Shown: positions 7,571 through 16,197 of the stretch, piece after piece
Numbering within the stretch: position 1 is the first letter of the stretch
Layout of the letters: each line of letters starts with the position of its first letter
Source: Ornithinimicrobium cerasi
Lineage (GTDB): Bacteria > Actinomycetota > Actinomycetes > Actinomycetales > Dermatophilaceae
Assembly (NCBI RefSeq): GCF_003702705.1
Contig: NZ_QZMN01000008.1
Coordinates: 1-64,000, forward strand
Direction of reading: 5' to 3'
DNA length: 64,000 bases
Position numbers and translations under genes: made by a program
Notes under the pieces: model-generated
Database searches by the model: none
Told to the model about the DNA's origin: nothing
Seen by the model: only the letters and a program-made list of their open reading frames with translations

Positions 7571-10500
7571 TCATCGCAGACTCCCACCCTGCGGCGGCGG
7601 CCCGCCGGCTGCGGCGACCGACTCCTGCGGGTGCGAGGGGCCGACGCCCTGGCCAGTCGCGTCGCCCTGTTCCGCGGCGTCACAGGTCAACCCGGACTGG
7701 CTCGTCACCGCCGCCAGAGCACGGCAGTCCGCGCCCGACAGGAAGCGCTCTCGCACCGCGCTGTCGGACACCAGGGACGACCTGCGGGCGAGCACCCGAC
7801 CGGCCACCGCCCCGACATACCCCGCCCACGGGTCCTGGAGAGCGCTCAGCACGCGCTGGCACGCGACGACCCCTCGTCCCGGGTGCAGCTCACCGAACGG
7901 CGGGGGTCCGTCAGGGCCCATGGCGACGAGGGCACGCCGGGCGAGGCTGCCAGCCAGGTCGGGCCGTCCCGCGAGCAGCTGAGCCTCGGCCAGCATCGCG
8001 TGCACCTCCACCGTCTCCAGGCGCAGCCCCAGTGCCCTTGTCCGCTCACCCGCGTCCGCGAGGGCGGCGACGGCCACCGGGGCGTCCCCGACGGCGAGGG
8101 CCGCCAGTCCGAGCGCGGCCGCGGACTGTGCCAGTGCAACGGGCACCTCGCTGAGCTCCGCGGCGACCCGGGCCTCCCGGGCGCTCCCCAGGGCCTGCGC
8201 CGGGTCATCCTGGTCCAGGGCGAGGGCGCTGAGGGAGCACAGGGCGTGCGCCACGAAGTAGTGCAGCCCGTGCTGCCGCCCAAGGTCCACCGCCCGCACC
8301 AGGTGGGCGCGCGCCTCCCCGAGGGACCCGGTCAACCGCTCCACCTCGCCCAGCCGCTGCAGCGACGACACCACGCCCTCGACGTCGTCGACGGTCTCGC
8401 TGAGCTCGAGGGACCGCCGCGCGAGGGCCAGCCCCTCGTCCAGCGAACCCGTGTCCAGGGCGATGCTCGTGACGTTGCCCAGGATGATGCCCTGCCGCAG
8501 CAGGTGCCCGCTCGCGGTGAAGACTGCCAGCGCCCGCTCGGAGTGCCGCTTCGCCTCCGCCATCCGCCCGGAGAGCATCAGGACCGCTCCGAGCTGCCCG
8601 CTGACCAGGGCCAGACCCTCGTCGTCACCAGCGTCCTCGAACGCCTCCGCGGAGCGTTCGAGCAGCTCGACAGCGACCTTCTCCTCGTGCAGGTTCGTGG
8701 CCACCACGCCGAGCAGGCGCAGCGTCTCCCCCACCAGCCGGGGGGTCCCGCCGTCACGGGCCATCGGCAACGTGGTCTCCAGCTGCCTGCGCGCCGCGGC
8801 GTGCTCCCCCGCGAAGGCGAGCGCACGGCCACGCATCACGCTCGCCTCGACCTCCTCCTCGCGCAGGCCCGCCTCCCTCGCCAGCCGCGCGGCCTCCTCC
8901 GCGACCCGCGCGGCGTCGGCATACTCGGCGTGGAAGAAGGCCCACCGCCCCCGCGCCAGGAGCACCCGGGCCCGACGCCCGGGCTCCTCCCCCGCCACGC
9001 CGTCGAGCCGGTCGAGGACACCCCGCTGCTCCTCACGCAGCCCGGTCCTGTCCAGGAGACTCTCCTGCTCCAGCAGCACCTCGAAGAGCAGTTCCTCGTC
9101 TCTCGTCACCTCGACCGCCCTGGTGAGCAGGCCCAGCGCCTCGTCGTTGGCGTAGGTGCGTGCCGCATGACGGGCGGCCTGCAGGAGCCAGCCGGCCGCA
9201 GCGTCGTCCTGACCGGCCTGCAGCAGGTGGTGGGCGACCGAGGCGGCGTGCTCGTCCGGGCGCCCGCTGGCCGCAGCCATCTCCCGCAGCCAGTCGGCGG
9301 CGCGGGCGTGGTAGCGCTGCCGCTCGGGCGTCAGCAGGCAGTCGTAGGCCACGTCCCGCAGGAGCGCGTGCCGGAAGGCGAACTCCTCGGCCTGGGCGAA
9401 CGCGGACGAGGGACGTCGGTGCACGACCTCCCGCCGCCGCAGCGCCTCGTAGGTCTCGCGGGTGGGCGCGGGCCGGTCCGGCGCGAGGTGCTCGATCGCC
9501 GTGTCCCAGAAGACCCGGCCGATCACGCTCGCCCGGTCCACGAGGTCCCGCTCCGAGGGCGTCAGGACGTCCAGCCGGGCCTCGAGCAGGGCCCGCAGGG
9601 TGCCTGGAGCGGCGGCCGTGCTGACCTGCTCGGGCAGCACGGTCCAGGACCCCGGTCCTGTCCGGATGCTCCCGGTGTCGACGAGCCAGGCGATGATCTC
9701 CTCGACGAAGAACGGGTTGCCCTCGGCAGCCTCCACGGCCAGCTCGCGGACCCAGTCGGGCACCGCGTCGGCACGCTGCAGCACCTCGGTGACCAGCATC
9801 CCCGTCTCCCGCCGCGACAGCGGCTGCAGCCGGATCGTCCGCTGGCCGGGCAGGCCCTCCCCCCAGTGCGGGTGGTCCTCCAGCAGGGTCGGGCGGGAGG
9901 TGGCGACGACGAGGAGCGGCACGGGCCGGGGCGCCGCCTGCAGGTCGACCAGCAGGTCGAGCACCGGCCGGTCGGCCCAGTGCACATCCTCCAGGAGCAG
10001 CACGACCGGGGCCTCCACGGACATCGCCCGGACAGCCGCGTCGAAGGCCGCCCAGGCCCGGCGCTGCAGGGTCGCGGGGTCCGGCGGCGCGGCCCCCGTC
10101 GGCACGGTGAAGCCGAGCCAGCCCAGGAGGTCCTCGGCGCCCGGCACCGTCCCGGCACCCATCGCGGCCATCCCCTCGTGCCAGCGCGACAGCACCTCCG
10201 CGGGGGTGTCCGTGTCCCTGATCGCGAAGCGCTCCGCGAACGCCGAGCGGAGCAGGGCGTGGGGGGCCCGGTCGCCGACCGCGTCGGCCCGTCCCCGCAG
10301 CAGCCACACCGGCTCGCTCAGCCCCGCCAGCCAGCTCTCGAGGTCGGCGAGCAGACGTGACTTGCCGATCCCGGCGTCACCCAGCACCGTGACCACGGTG
10401 GAGCTGCGCTCCTCCAGCACGTCCTCGAACAGGCGGGTGAGCAGCTGCAGCTCGAGGTCCCGGCCGACGGTCCGGGTGGAGATCCCCTCGAGGCCCCGCG

Positions 10501-11236
10501 CCGTGCTCCAGAACCCCTCGTCGGCGGCGGAGTGGACGAGGAAAGTCCGGACCGGCCGGTCCAGCCCGCGCAGGTCGAGCTCACCGTGCTCGCGCAGACC
10601 GAAGGAGCCCCGCACGTGCCGGGCGGTCGCCGCCGACAGGAGTATGCCGTCCGGCGGCGCCGCGGTCTGCAGCCGTGCCGCCCGGTTGACGGTCCCTCCC
10701 ACGACGACGAGGTCGCCGTCACCGAGCTCGTCGAAGCGCCCCAGCACCACCTCGCCGGTGTCGATGCCGACCCGGGTCCGGAGCGGGTGCCCGTGCTGCA
10801 CCAGCACGTCCCGGGACAGCCGCTCGAGTGCGGGGCGGACCGCGACGGCTGCCCGCACCGCACGGTGGGGATCGTCCTCACGGGCCCGTTCCATCCCGAA
10901 GACGCCCACCACCGCGTCGCCGATGAACTTCTCCACCTGCCCGCCGTGGGTCTCGATCACCTCGCGCCAGAGGCCGAAGTAGCGCCGCATCACCTCGCGC
11001 ATGGCCTCGTCCCCGATCGCCTCGGTCAGCGGCGTGGAGCCGACCAGGTCGCTGAAGAGGACGGTGACGAGCTTGCGCCGGTCACCCGTCCGGGACGCGA
11101 GCCGGCGCCGCCGCTCCCTCAGCGGGGCCAGCGCCGTGTCCACGACCGCGTCGCCCAGCGCCGCCCGCTGCTGCTCCAGGGCGTCGATCGCACGGTCGAG
11201 GGCCTCCAGCTCCGCCTCGGAGCCGTGTCCACTCAT
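7571..11236 (-). CDS. class III nucleotidyl cyclase-domain protein with AAA ATPase and TPR regions
   Basis: 1221 residues. A short coiled N-terminus (1-50) precedes a class III cyclase homology domain (about 52-235) with metal aspartates D63 (FSDLVGST) and D107 (VEKFIGDAV), then GIDTGEVVLG and VNRAARLQ. An AAA_16-type ATPase follows, with Walker A GDAGIGKSR near residue 290 and hhhhDD-like VVLLLEDVHWAD near 410. The rest (about 600-1180) is helical TPR-like repeats. The architecture is that of large actinobacterial signalling ATPases that may make cAMP or only bind nucleotide. It stands alone next to tRNA-Lys; no partner is evident. A second protein of related plan lies at 53707-56376. Confidence 0.88.
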   Translation of the reverse strand: MSGHGSEAELEALDRAIDALEQQRAALGDAVVDTALAPLRERRRRLASRTGDRRKLVTVLFSDLVGSTPLTEAIGDEAMREVMRRYFGLWREVIETHGGQVEKFIGDAVVGVFGMERAREDDPHRAVRAAVAVRPALERLSRDVLVQHGHPLRTRVGIDTGEVVLGRFDELGDGDLVVVGGTVNRAARLQTAAPPDGILLSAATARHVRGSFGLREHGELDLRGLDRPVRTFLVHSAADEGFWSTARGLEGISTRTVGRDLELQLLTRLFEDVLEERSSTVVTVLGDAGIGKSRLLADLESWLAGLSEPVWLLRGRADAVGDRAPHALLRSAFAERFAIRDTDTPAEVLSRWHEGMAAMGAGTVPGAEDLLGWLGFTVPTGAAPPDPATLQRRAWAAFDAAVRAMSVEAPVVLLLEDVHWADRPVLDLLVDLQAAPRPVPLLVVATSRPTLLEDHPHWGEGLPGQRTIRLQPLSRRETGMLVTEVLQRADAVPDWVRELAVEAAEGNPFFVEEIIAWLVDTGSIRTGPGSWTVLPEQVSTAAAPGTLRALLEARLDVLTPSERDLVDRASVIGRVFWDTAIEHLAPDRPAPTRETYEALRRREVVHRRPSSAFAQAEEFAFRHALLRDVAYDCLLTPERQRYHARAADWLREMAAASGRPDEHAASVAHHLLQAGQDDAAAGWLLQAARHAARTYANDEALGLLTRAVEVTRDEELLFEVLLEQESLLDRTGLREEQRGVLDRLDGVAGEEPGRRARVLLARGRWAFFHAEYADAARVAEEAARLAREAGLREEEVEASVMRGRALAFAGEHAAARRQLETTLPMARDGGTPRLVGETLRLLGVVATNLHEEKVAVELLERSAEAFEDAGDDEGLALVSGQLGAVLMLSGRMAEAKRHSERALAVFTASGHLLRQGIILGNVTSIALDTGSLDEGLALARRSLELSETVDDVEGVVSSLQRLGEVERLTGSLGEARAHLVRAVDLGRQHGLHYFVAHALCSLSALALDQDDPAQALGSAREARVAAELSEVPVALAQSAAALGLAALAVGDAPVAVAALADAGERTRALGLRLETVEVHAMLAEAQLLAGRPDLAGSLARRALVAMGPDGPPPFGELHPGRGVVACQRVLSALQDPWAGYVGAVAGRVLARRSSLVSDSAVRERFLSGADCRALAAVTSQSGLTCDAAEQGDATGQGVGPSHPQESVAAAGGPPPQGGSLR

Positions 11237-11306
11237 GAGGTGATGATCCGCCCGCGACCGCCCTGCTGTCGAGGGGCAGGACCCTCGTACCTGGTGCCGA
11301 CATGCC

Positions 11307-11326
11307 CGCGCGGTCAGCCGACCGCG
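11307..11326 (-). terminator. hairpin after marR
   Basis: A compact GC-rich inverted repeat (CGCGGTC...GACCGCG with a short loop) lies just beyond the marR stop. There is no clear U-tract. Probable terminator. Confidence 0.5.
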
Positions 11327-11332
11327 GCCGCG

Positions 11333-11794
11333 TCAGGTCTGGACGCGCCCCAGCACCCGCTCGAGAAAATGGGTGAGGGCCTGCCGCTCGTCCTCCTGCA
11401 GTCCCTCGAAGAAGAGCGCCCGCACGATCCGGACGTGACCGGGGGCGGCCGAGTCGAGGGCGGCCCGGCCGGCGTCGGTCAGCTCGACGAACGACCCCCG
11501 CCCGTCCTCGAGGCAGTCCTGCTTGACCACCAGCCCCCGCCCGGACATCCGCCGCAGGTGGTGCGAGAGCCGCGAGCGCTCCCAGTGCATCCCCTCCGCG
11601 AGGGCCGAGATCCGCAGCCGGCCCTCGGGCGCCTCGGACAGCCGCACCAGGGTCTCGAAGTCCTGCATCGACAGCTCGCTGTCCTGGGCCAGCCCGCGCC
11701 CCAGAGCGGCCGGCAGCTCGGTCTGGACCCGCAGCCACAGACGCCACAGCGTCATCTCCTGCTCGTCCAGCCACGGGGTGTCGGTGTCGCTCAT
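11333..11794 (-). CDS. MarR-family transcriptional regulator
   Basis: 153 residues from ATG 11794 (MSDTDTPWLDEQEM); the nine residues of the longer frame upstream are not family-like. It is a winged helix-turn-helix with recognition helix around HWERSRLSHHLRRMSGRGL (about 75-95) and wing DGRGSFVELTDAG. MarR proteins are dimeric repressors released by small ligands or oxidation. It is divergent from yceI, with about 110 bases between starts. TTGACACGTCA (11815-11825) and the inverted TGATGGTTCAA (11848-11858) flank the yceI -10, so autoregulation and control of yceI are likely (inference). No oxidation-sensing Cys is obvious at the N-terminus. Confidence 0.9.
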   Translation of the reverse strand: MSDTDTPWLDEQEMTLWRLWLRVQTELPAALGRGLAQDSELSMQDFETLVRLSEAPEGRLRISALAEGMHWERSRLSHHLRRMSGRGLVVKQDCLEDGRGSFVELTDAGRAALDSAAPGHVRIVRALFFEGLQEDERQALTHFLERVLGRVQT

Positions 11795-11814
11795 ACCCCG
11801 ACGATAGCACTTGC

Positions 11815-11858
11815 TTGACACGTCACGGAAAACCCCGGTAAGGTACGTGATGGTTCAA
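11815..11858 (+). promoter_or_regulatory. yceI promoter with flanking inverted repeat (MarR operator candidate)
   Basis: -35 TTGACA (11815-11820), an 18-base spacer, -10 TAAGGT (11839-11844). TTGACACGTCA over the -35 and TGATGGTTCAA after the -10 are imperfect inverted copies (TTGAnnCnTCA). Binding of the adjacent MarR dimer here would block both directions. Confidence 0.6.
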
Positions 11859-11903
11859 CCAACCCGGTCCGGACCCACCCCCATCTCCCGGAAGGATCAT
11901 GCC

Positions 11904-12446
11904 ATGTCGGTCACCGAGCTCAACGGCACCTACACCATCGACCCGGCCCACAGCCGCCTCGGCTTCTCCGCCCGCCACGCAATGGTCACCAAGGTCCGCG
12001 GCGCCTTCAACGAGGTCGCCGGCACCGCGACCACGGGCCCGAACCTGGAGGGTGCGCACATCGAGATCGACGTGGCCTCCATCAGCGTCGACACCCGTCA
12101 GGCCGACCGCGACGCGCACCTGAGGTCTGCTGACTTCTTCGACTGCGAGACCTACCCCACCATCAGCTTCCGCTCCACCGAGATCACCGCGGTCGACGAC
12201 GACACCCTGCGCGTCACCGGCGACCTCACCATCAAGGACGTCACCCAGCCGGTCACCGTCGACTTCGAGTACGCCGGCTCCGCCCAGGACCCCTTCGGCA
12301 ACACCCGCGTCGGCTTCGAGGGCGCCACCACCGTGAACCGCAAGGACTTCGGGCTCACCTGGAACGCGGCCCTGGAGACCGGGGGCTTCCTCGTCTCCGA
12401 GAAGGTCACCCTCGAGTTCGAGGTCTCGGCGATCAAGTCCGCCTGA
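11904..12446 (+). CDS. YceI-family lipid/isoprenoid-binding protein
   Basis: 180 residues from ATG 11904 behind GGAAGGA. The YceI lipocalin-like beta-barrel is recognisable throughout: GTYTIDPAHSRLGFSARHAMVTKVRGAF at the start, FFDCETYPTISFRST in the middle, GDLTIKDVTQPVTVDFEY, and NRKDFGLTWNAALETGGFLVSEKV near the end. There is no signal peptide, so it is probably cytoplasmic, unlike the periplasmic E. coli protein. Family members bind polyisoprenoids or amphiphiles. It is divergently transcribed from a MarR regulator, suggesting induction by a lipophilic or stress signal. Confidence 0.93.
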   Translation: MSVTELNGTYTIDPAHSRLGFSARHAMVTKVRGAFNEVAGTATTGPNLEGAHIEIDVASISVDTRQADRDAHLRSADFFDCETYPTISFRSTEITAVDDDTLRVTGDLTIKDVTQPVTVDFEYAGSAQDPFGNTRVGFEGATTVNRKDFGLTWNAALETGGFLVSEKVTLEFEVSAIKSA

Positions 12447-12486
12447 CCCCCTCTCTCCCGGGGGATCCCGTCCCCCCGACCTGGGT

Positions 12487-12529
12487 AGCACGACACCCCC
12501 GGCGCGAACAGCGCCGGGGGTGTCGTGCT
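12487..12529 (+). terminator. strong hairpin terminator after yceI
   Basis: A perfect 19-bp stem (12487-12505 with 12511-12529) around the loop GAACA, 41 bases after the yceI stop. There is no U-tract, as is usual in high-GC actinobacteria. Confidence 0.85.
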
Positions 12530-12594
12530 GCGACGGCCCGGGCACCGACCCCGTCGGCGGGAGGTCCCGACGCACGTGGGCCAGACTGGGCGGT

Positions 12595-12957
12595 ATGCCG
12601 TTCGGCCCGGGGCTCGAGGACCTGCTGGCGCGCACGCTCGCACCGCTCGTCGCGCGCCAGGTCCCCGTGCGCTCCCTCACCCCCGGACCGCTGGAGGGCG
12701 TGGCGCGCGTGCGGTGGGCCGACGGCACGGTGCTGCTCGCCCGCTCGCTGCAGCCCGGGGCACTCGTCGGCCTCAGCCGCGCGCTGCTCAGGGGCGGCCG
12801 CGTCCTGGCCACCCAGGTGGACCGCGTCGACGACGCGGCGGACGCCCACGCGCCGGGCTCGCTGCAGACGCCCGGGGTCGTCGTCGTCCTGCAGCCGCAG
12901 AGCCGACGCGCCGGGCCGGTCCGGCTGCTGGTCCTGGGTCTCGACCAGCCCGACTAG
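12595..12957 (+). CDS. small conserved-looking hypothetical protein
   Basis: 120 residues from ATG 12595. I do not recognise a domain. The sequence is soluble-looking, with an amphipathic N-terminus (MPFGPGLEDLLARTLAPL), a beta-rich centre (RVRWADGTVLLARSL; QTPGVVVVLQPQ) and two consecutive basic/hydrophobic segments. There is no signal peptide. The ribosome site is weak. It converges on pabAB, overlapping its stop by four bases, and has the chromosome's codon use. The frame runs the full length with typical third-position bias, so I regard it as real but unknown. Confidence 0.6.
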   Translation: MPFGPGLEDLLARTLAPLVARQVPVRSLTPGPLEGVARVRWADGTVLLARSLQPGALVGLSRALLRGGRVLATQVDRVDDAADAHAPGSLQTPGVVVVLQPQSRRAGPVRLLVLGLDQPD

Positions 12958-15077
12958 GACACGGCCGTGTCCGCCGCCGCCCGCTCGACGGCGCGTAGCA
13001 CGGACCGTGCCTTGGTGAGCGTCTCGGCATACTCCCCGTCGGGGTCCGAGAGCGCGGTGACCGCGCCCCCGACCCCGAGGGTGAGGTCGCCCCCCGCCCA
13101 GGTGAGGGTCCGGATGACGATCGACGTGTCCATCGACCCGTCCAGCCCGACCCACCCGACCGCGCCGGAGTAGATGCCCCGGGCAGTGCCCTCCAGCGCG
13201 TCCAGGATCTCCATCGTGCGCACCTTCGGCGCCCCGGTCATCGAGCCGCCCGGGAAGCAGGCGCGCAGCACGTCCGTCGGTCCCATGCCGGTCGCCAGCC
13301 GGCCCCGCACCGTGGAGACGAGCTGGTGCACGCTGGCGTAGCTCTCGACCGCGAAGATCTCGGGCACGTGCACGCTGCCGGCGCGGCAGACCCGGTGCAG
13401 GTCGTTGCGGAGAAGGTCGACGATCATCAGGTTCTCGGCCCGGTCCTTCTGCGCCGCAGCCAGATCCGCCGCCAGAAAGGCGTCCTCCTCGGCGGTCGAG
13501 CCGCGCGGACGGGTGCCCTTGATCGGCCGCGCCTCCACCGCCCCGGCGGCGTCGACGGAGACGAATCGCTCGGGGGAGCAGCCCAGCACGCTGACCGCCG
13601 GCGTGCGGATCCAGCAGCCCCGAGGCACCGGGCTGCTCTCCCGCATCGCCCGGTAGAGCCCCTCCTCGCCGAGCCCCGTCCCGCGCGCCTCCCACGTGGT
13701 CGTCAGGCAGATCTCGTAGGACTCGCCGCGGGCGATCTGGTCCTGGCAGGCGCGGACCTTCTCCAGGTATGCCGTCCGCGTGTCCCGGGGGGTCAGGAGT
13801 GACGCGGCGACAGGGAGGCCCGGGCCGTCAGGCGCCCCGGGGGGCACGGGGCCGGGGGGTCGGGGCCGGGGGGCTGGCGGCGAGGCCGGCTGGGAGGTGG
13901 CCACCGCCCGGCGCACGCCCTCCAGCCACGCGCGCTGGGTCGGGGCCACCTCGTCGTCCTCGAGCCACACCGCCCACGCGTCACCGGTGGCGTGGTCGAC
14001 CACGACGCCGCGGTCCGCGAAGACCAGCCACGCGTCCGGCCACGGCGACCGGTGCGCCCCCGCCCCTCCGGTCTCGGCCTTGAGCTCGTAGCCGAGCCAG
14101 CCGACGAAGCCCGGCCGCCAGGGGAAAGGGGTGCTCGGCGCCTCGCCGACGAGCCGGAACCGGTCCAGCTCGTCGTCGAGCCGGTCGAGCAGCGGGACCT
14201 GCGCCCCGACCCGGTGCTCCAGCTCGGAGGAGAGCGGGCCGGCGCCGTCGGCCACCAGCGACCACCCGGAGCCGTCCGAGGCGTCGAGCCACACGGACGA
14301 CGGGGAGCCCCCGACGAGCACCTCGCGCAGGTGCCAGTCGTCGACGGGGCCGGCCAGACGGCATACCTGCACGGAGACGGGTCGTGCGTGGGGTGCGACC
14401 GGGTGCGCGTGGGGAGCCAGCGCGTCACCGACCGCGACCGTCCCGTCGTCCTCGCCCTCCGCCGCCGCGGAGGGCTCCACGCCGGCGAGCCGCAGGAAGT
14501 TGGCCACGATGAGCTCCCCGTGCTCGGACAGGACCGACTCGGGGTGGAACTGCACCCCCCAGCGCGGGGCGCCGGGGTCCGCGAGCGCCATGACCCCGCC
14601 GTCGTCGGTGGCGCGCGCCGTGACGCGCAGGGCCGTGCCCGTGCTCCCGCCTCCCTCCCGGACGACCTCGAGGGAGTGGTAGCGCACCACCCGCAGCGGG
14701 CTGGGGACGCCCTCGAAGATGCCGGTGCCGTCGTGCTCGACGGGGCTGACGATCCCGTGCCGGGGGACCCTCATCTCCACCACGTCCGCGCCCGCGAGGT
14801 GGGCGAGGCCCTGGTGGCCCAGGCAGACCCCGAGGACCGGGACCTCGCGCTGGCGCAGGGCGAGGTCCGACAGACCCATGTCGGCAGCGACCTGCGGCCG
14901 ACCGGGGCCCGGGCCCACGACGATCGCGGCGAAGGCCCGCAGGTCCTCGGTCGTCGCGGGATGGTCGTTGCGCCACACGACCGGAGGTCGCCCCAGGACC
15001 CGGTGCAGCAGGTCGGCCACGTTGTAGGTGAAGCTGTCGACGTTGTCGACCAGCAGCACGGGCGCCGGCGGGGTCAC
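12954..15077 (-). CDS. pabAB: aminodeoxychorismate synthase, fused PabA-PabB
   Basis: 707 residues. Residues 1-205 are a class I glutamine amidotransferase (PabA): DNVDSFTYN at the start, nucleophile C85 in GVCLGHQG, H178 and E180 in FHPES. A variable linker leads to the chorismate-binding PabB part (about 260-690), with SYEICLTT, the PIKGT motif (K520) that marks aminodeoxychorismate rather than anthranilate synthases, and PGGSMTGAPK. The product makes 4-amino-4-deoxychorismate from chorismate and glutamine, the precursor of p-aminobenzoate and folate. Fused PabAB is common in actinobacteria, for both folate and secondary metabolism; no antibiotic genes flank it, so folate is likely. No pabC neighbour is seen. 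Confidence 0.93.
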   Translation of the reverse strand: MTPPAPVLLVDNVDSFTYNVADLLHRVLGRPPVVWRNDHPATTEDLRAFAAIVVGPGPGRPQVAADMGLSDLALRQREVPVLGVCLGHQGLAHLAGADVVEMRVPRHGIVSPVEHDGTGIFEGVPSPLRVVRYHSLEVVREGGGSTGTALRVTARATDDGGVMALADPGAPRWGVQFHPESVLSEHGELIVANFLRLAGVEPSAAAEGEDDGTVAVGDALAPHAHPVAPHARPVSVQVCRLAGPVDDWHLREVLVGGSPSSVWLDASDGSGWSLVADGAGPLSSELEHRVGAQVPLLDRLDDELDRFRLVGEAPSTPFPWRPGFVGWLGYELKAETGGAGAHRSPWPDAWLVFADRGVVVDHATGDAWAVWLEDDEVAPTQRAWLEGVRRAVATSQPASPPAPRPRPPGPVPPGAPDGPGLPVAASLLTPRDTRTAYLEKVRACQDQIARGESYEICLTTTWEARGTGLGEEGLYRAMRESSPVPRGCWIRTPAVSVLGCSPERFVSVDAAGAVEARPIKGTRPRGSTAEEDAFLAADLAAAQKDRAENLMIVDLLRNDLHRVCRAGSVHVPEIFAVESYASVHQLVSTVRGRLATGMGPTDVLRACFPGGSMTGAPKVRTMEILDALEGTARGIYSGAVGWVGLDGSMDTSIVIRTLTWAGGDLTLGVGGAVTALSDPDGEYAETLTKARSVLRAVERAAADTAVS

Positions 15078-15117
15078 GGCGCGACAGACTACCGGCGGAC
15101 GGCGGCCACGGCGCGCG

Positions 15118-16113
15118 CTACGCCCGGGGGCGCAGCCGCACCGGAGGCAGGGTGGGTGCGGGGAGCGACTCCCCGCCGGGGTAGTCGAAGGACCCGAACC
15201 GACCGTCCGGGTCGTGCCCGAGCTCGGACTGCCACTGCTCGCGGGCCGCCACGACGTCCTCGTGCGTGCGGCCGATGAAGTTCCACCACATGACGACCTC
15301 CTCGCCGAAGGGCGGCCCGCCGAGCAGGATGAGGTCGGCCCCGTCCTCGCCGGCCGCGAGCGTCATCGACGTCGGTCCCGGCGCCTCGTGCAGGAGGTGG
15401 CTCACCGGCAGCATGCACCCGCCGTTCACGCTGAGCGTCCCCCGGTCGAGGAGGAGCCCGTGCTCGAAGCCTGGGTCGAGGTCGAGCGTCAGCTCCGCCC
15501 CCGGCTCCATCCTCACCTCGGCCCCCAGCAGGGGTGTGAACGTCCGCACCGGTGAGGAGGTCCGCCTCCCGCCGGGCAGCCGCAGCTCGCCCAGGAACAC
15601 GCGGACCCGGGCGCCGTCGAGCACCACCGGCTCCGGCTCGTGGTGCTCGAAGGTCGGCGCGACGTCCACGGCGTCCAGGGGCAGCGCGGTCCACAGCTGG
15701 ACACCGTGGAGGATGCGCTCGGCGCCGGGGGTGGTGACCGACACCTCGCTGTGGCAGACGCCGCGGCCGGCCGTCATGAGGTTGAGCTCCCCCGGGACGA
15801 CCCGGGCGACGACGCCGGTGCTGTCGCGGTGCTCGACCTCCCCGCTGAAGAGCCAGCTCACCGTCTGCAGGGCGGTGTGCGGGTGGGGAGGGACCACCAT
15901 GCCGCCCGTGGCCGCCACGTCGTCGGGCCCGTAGTGGTCCACGAAGCAGTACGCACCGATCATCGTCCGCCCCCGCGCGGGCAGCGTGCGACGGACGGTC
16001 ATCGCCCGGGGCCCGCCCAGCGGCACCTCGCGCGGCGGGATGACGCTGGACCCCGGGTGGGTGGCGTCCCTCCCGCTGGTGTGCTCGTCAGGGTGGCGCT
16101 GCAGGTCGCTCAT
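15118..16113 (-). CDS. pirin family protein
   Basis: 331 residues from ATG 16113 (MSDLQRHPDEHTSG). It is a bicupin with the N-terminal pirin domain at about residues 30-150: RTMIGAYCFVDHYGP, PHPHTALQTVSWLFSGEVEHRDS and GRGVCHSEVS supply the usual metal-binding His/Glu set. The C-terminal cupin (about 190-300) includes HLLHEAPGPTSMTL and GPPFGEEVVMWWNFIGRTHEDV. Pirins bind iron and act as redox-responsive co-regulators or quercetinase-like dioxygenases; which applies here cannot be told. Start codons of this gene and of ndh are about 84 bases apart and divergent, so they share a promoter region. Confidence 0.93.
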   Translation of the reverse strand: MSDLQRHPDEHTSGRDATHPGSSVIPPREVPLGGPRAMTVRRTLPARGRTMIGAYCFVDHYGPDDVAATGGMVVPPHPHTALQTVSWLFSGEVEHRDSTGVVARVVPGELNLMTAGRGVCHSEVSVTTPGAERILHGVQLWTALPLDAVDVAPTFEHHEPEPVVLDGARVRVFLGELRLPGGRRTSSPVRTFTPLLGAEVRMEPGAELTLDLDPGFEHGLLLDRGTLSVNGGCMLPVSHLLHEAPGPTSMTLAAGEDGADLILLGGPPFGEEVVMWWNFIGRTHEDVVAAREQWQSELGHDPDGRFGSFDYPGGESLPAPTLPPVRLRPRA

Positions 16114-16197
16114 GAACCCAGTCTGGCGCACCCGAGCGGTGACCTACGTAACTTCGTCGTGCGGAAGCATCGCACCCGTCACTACGCTGACGAAGGT

